Translations under genes and position numbers: made by a program
Assembly: GCF_017569225.1 (NCBI RefSeq)
Contig: NZ_CP071868.1
Coordinates: 4,216,001-4,280,000 of the forward strand
From: Pengzhenrongella sicca
GTDB taxonomy: Bacteria; Actinomycetota; Actinomycetes; Actinomycetales; Cellulomonadaceae
Direction of reading: 5' to 3'
DNA length: 64,000 bases
Notes under the pieces: generated by a model
Seen by the model: the letters and a program-made list of their open reading frames with translations, nothing else
What the model was told of the DNA's origin: nothing
Databases searched by the model: none
Part shown: positions 62,735 through 64,000 of the stretch, one piece after another
Layout of the letters: the number at the start of each line of letters is the position of its first letter
Numbering within the stretch: position 1 is the first letter of the stretch

Positions 62735-63555
62735 CCCTTGACCGCTCCCTGCAGCAGCGCGGAGACGAACTTCCGCTGAAAGATCAGGAACACGATCAGG
62801 GTGGGCGTGAGGATGAGCAGCGACCCCGCGCACAGCAGCGGGATGTCCGTGCCGTACTGGCCCTGGAATGCGCCGAGGGCGCCGGCCATCGTGCGCTTGG
62901 TCGCGTCGTCCACGAGCACCACCGCCAGGAGGAACTGGTTCCACGTCCACAGGAAAAGCAGGATCGCGAGCGACGACAGGGCCGGCATCGACAGCGGCAG
63001 GTGGATCTTCGTGAACAGCTTCCAGGTGTTGGCTCCGTCCATCCGCGCGGCCTCGGACAGGTCCTGCGGCATGTTCACGAAGTGCGCCCGCATCCACATC
63101 ACGGCAAACGGCATGTAGAGGCCGATCAGCGGCAGGATGATCGCCCACCGGATGTTGAGTAGGCCGAAGTCACGCATCTGGAAGTACAGCGGCACGATGA
63201 CGCCCTGGAACGGCAGGGTCAGCCCGAGCAGGAAGGCCACGAAGATCGCGCGGCTTCCCGGCGGGCGCAGGTGGCCGAGCGCGAAGCCGGCGAGCGTGGA
63301 GATGAACAGGGAGATCGGGACGACGCCGAGCACGATCAGCGCGCTCGACCACAGCAGCTGCCCCATCTTCGCGGACTGGAAGGCGGTCGCGAAGTTCTCC
63401 CAGTGCAGCGTCTCGGGCAGTTCGAGCCCCGACGGGTAGCTGCCCGCCGGGTGCAACGCCGTGACGAGGAGAGTGATGAACGGGATGATCGTCACGATCA
63501 TGAGCAGGACGAGCAGGCCGTTGCCGATCCACTTCTCGCGGCGAGCGATGATCAT
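62731..63555 (-). CDS. CUT1 sugar ABC transporter permease (MalG-like)
   Basis: Permease of 274 residues, six membrane helices, EAA-loop DLSEAARMDGANTWKLFTKIHLP, C-terminus FQRKFVSALLQGAVKG. The ATG shares one base with the stop of the upstream permease (TGATG). It imports the substrate of the downstream GH13_18 enzyme by inference from operon order. Unlike the xylan-operon permeases it is of the ordinary MalG/UgpE size class. Confidence 0.93.
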   Translation of the reverse strand: MIIARREKWIGNGLLVLLMIVTIIPFITLLVTALHPAGSYPSGLELPETLHWENFATAFQSAKMGQLLWSSALIVLGVVPISLFISTLAGFALGHLRPPGSRAIFVAFLLGLTLPFQGVIVPLYFQMRDFGLLNIRWAIILPLIGLYMPFAVMWMRAHFVNMPQDLSEAARMDGANTWKLFTKIHLPLSMPALSSLAILLFLWTWNQFLLAVVLVDDATKRTMAGALGAFQGQYGTDIPLLCAGSLLILTPTLIVFLIFQRKFVSALLQGAVKG

Positions 63556-64000
63556 CAGTCGGCGTCCCTCGTCAGTCGTTGGATCGGCCAGATGATCGCG
63601 AGCACCAGCACCATGAAGGCCACGGCGAGCGCGGACGCCTGCCCGATCTCGCGGCTGAAGAAGGCCAGGTAGTAGATCTCGAGGCCCGGCACGAGCGTGC
63701 TGTTGCCGGGGCCGCCCTGCGTCGAGATGTAGATGATGTCGAAGCTCGCGAGCGCGGCGATCACGGTGACCGACACGCACACCCCGATCTCCTGCTTCAG
63801 GCTCGGCAGGGTGATGGAGAAGAACTCGCGGATCGCCCCCGCGCCGTCGATGCGCGCCGCCTCGAAGAGCGCGGGGTCGATCTTCGTCATGCCTGCGAGC
63901 AGCAGGAGCATGCACAGCCCGAGCGCGACCCACGCGCCGATGACCCCGACGGCCGGCAACGCGGCGTCGAAGTCGCCGAGCCACGGCCTCGCCAGCGCGC
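63555..64000 (-). CDS. CUT1 sugar ABC transporter permease (MalF-like), partial
   Basis: Only the C-terminal ~147 residues are in the window; the gene continues beyond its right edge. EAA-loop ALFEAARIDGAGAIREFFSITLP and the last two membrane helices are visible. It pairs with the MalG-like permease directly downstream. The binding protein gene and any regulator should lie outside to the right. Confidence 0.9.
   Translation of the reverse strand, partial: ALARPWLGDFDAALPAVGVIGAWVALGLCMLLLLAGMTKIDPALFEAARIDGAGAIREFFSITLPSLKQEIGVCVSVTVIAALASFDIIYISTQGGPGNSTLVPGLEIYYLAFFSREIGQASALAVAFMVLVLAIIWPIQRLTRDAD

Noticed and set aside
1-64000. tRNA/rRNA genes, insertion sequences, phage or CRISPR elements
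   Set aside because: Looked for T-loop signatures, transposase motifs and terminal repeats by eye; none found. A tRNA or Rfam scan would be decisive.

Overview
The window is very GC-rich DNA with dense, often overlapping genes (many ATGA or GTGA stop/start overlaps). It looks like a chromosomal segment of a plant-biomass-degrading actinobacterium. The gene content (ECF42 sigma factor with DGPF protein, kdpF-type micro-ORFs, CUT1 sugar operons, LacI control, AztCD zinc proteins, giant secreted pectinase) would suit Micrococcales such as Cellulomonas relatives. That placement is inference, not a database result. I saw no rRNA, tRNA, CRISPR array, insertion sequence or phage genes.

Left part (1-17 kb): a decayed DUF234 ATPase; a DGPF/YCII protein followed by its ECF42 sigma factor, with an ECF42-type promoter in front; a relic of an efflux adaptor protein; a PAS-PAS-PAS-GGDEF-EAL enzyme; and a potassium block. 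That block has kup on the plus strand and, on the minus strand, a DUF4118 sensor-like protein, a 27-residue membrane micro-protein and kdpF-A-B-C-D-E.

Middle (17-34 kb): a xylan-utilisation locus. A minus-strand operon runs GH3, two CUT1 permeases, a lipoprotein sugar-binding protein, GH39, YesL-like protein, GH42 and GH67 alpha-glucuronidase. Divergently come a CE7 acetyl-xylan esterase, a LacI regulator and a large protein I cannot assign (32070-34148). CGAAA/TTTCG inverted repeats in the divergent spacer are the likely LacI operators. The ATPase for the transporter is not in the window.

34-45 kb: smaller units. These are a WYL regulator with a VOC protein; a GAF/Fis-type regulator with glycerol dehydrogenase-like protein, divergent from an amidohydrolase, a DUF59 protein and a zinc alcohol dehydrogenase (an accessory set familiar from propane monooxygenase operons, here without any monooxygenase); a methyltransferase; a TetR/SDR divergent pair with repeated operators; and a MalY-type lyase.

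45-50 kb: a metal block. It has two divergent YibE/F-like membrane paralogues, the zinc-binding protein AztC and the periplasmic zinc chaperone AztD, with a good Zur-box candidate upstream and His-rich tails on several of the proteins.

50-60 kb: one giant secreted protein of about 3,113 residues (after correcting a single-base frameshift) with five pectin methylesterase modules (two lacking catalytic residues), twelve FnIII modules and a C-terminal rhamnogalacturonan acetylesterase. 60-64 kb: an operon read leftwards with two CUT1 permeases (one cut by the window edge), an HSL-type esterase and a GH13_18 sucrose-phosphorylase-like enzyme.
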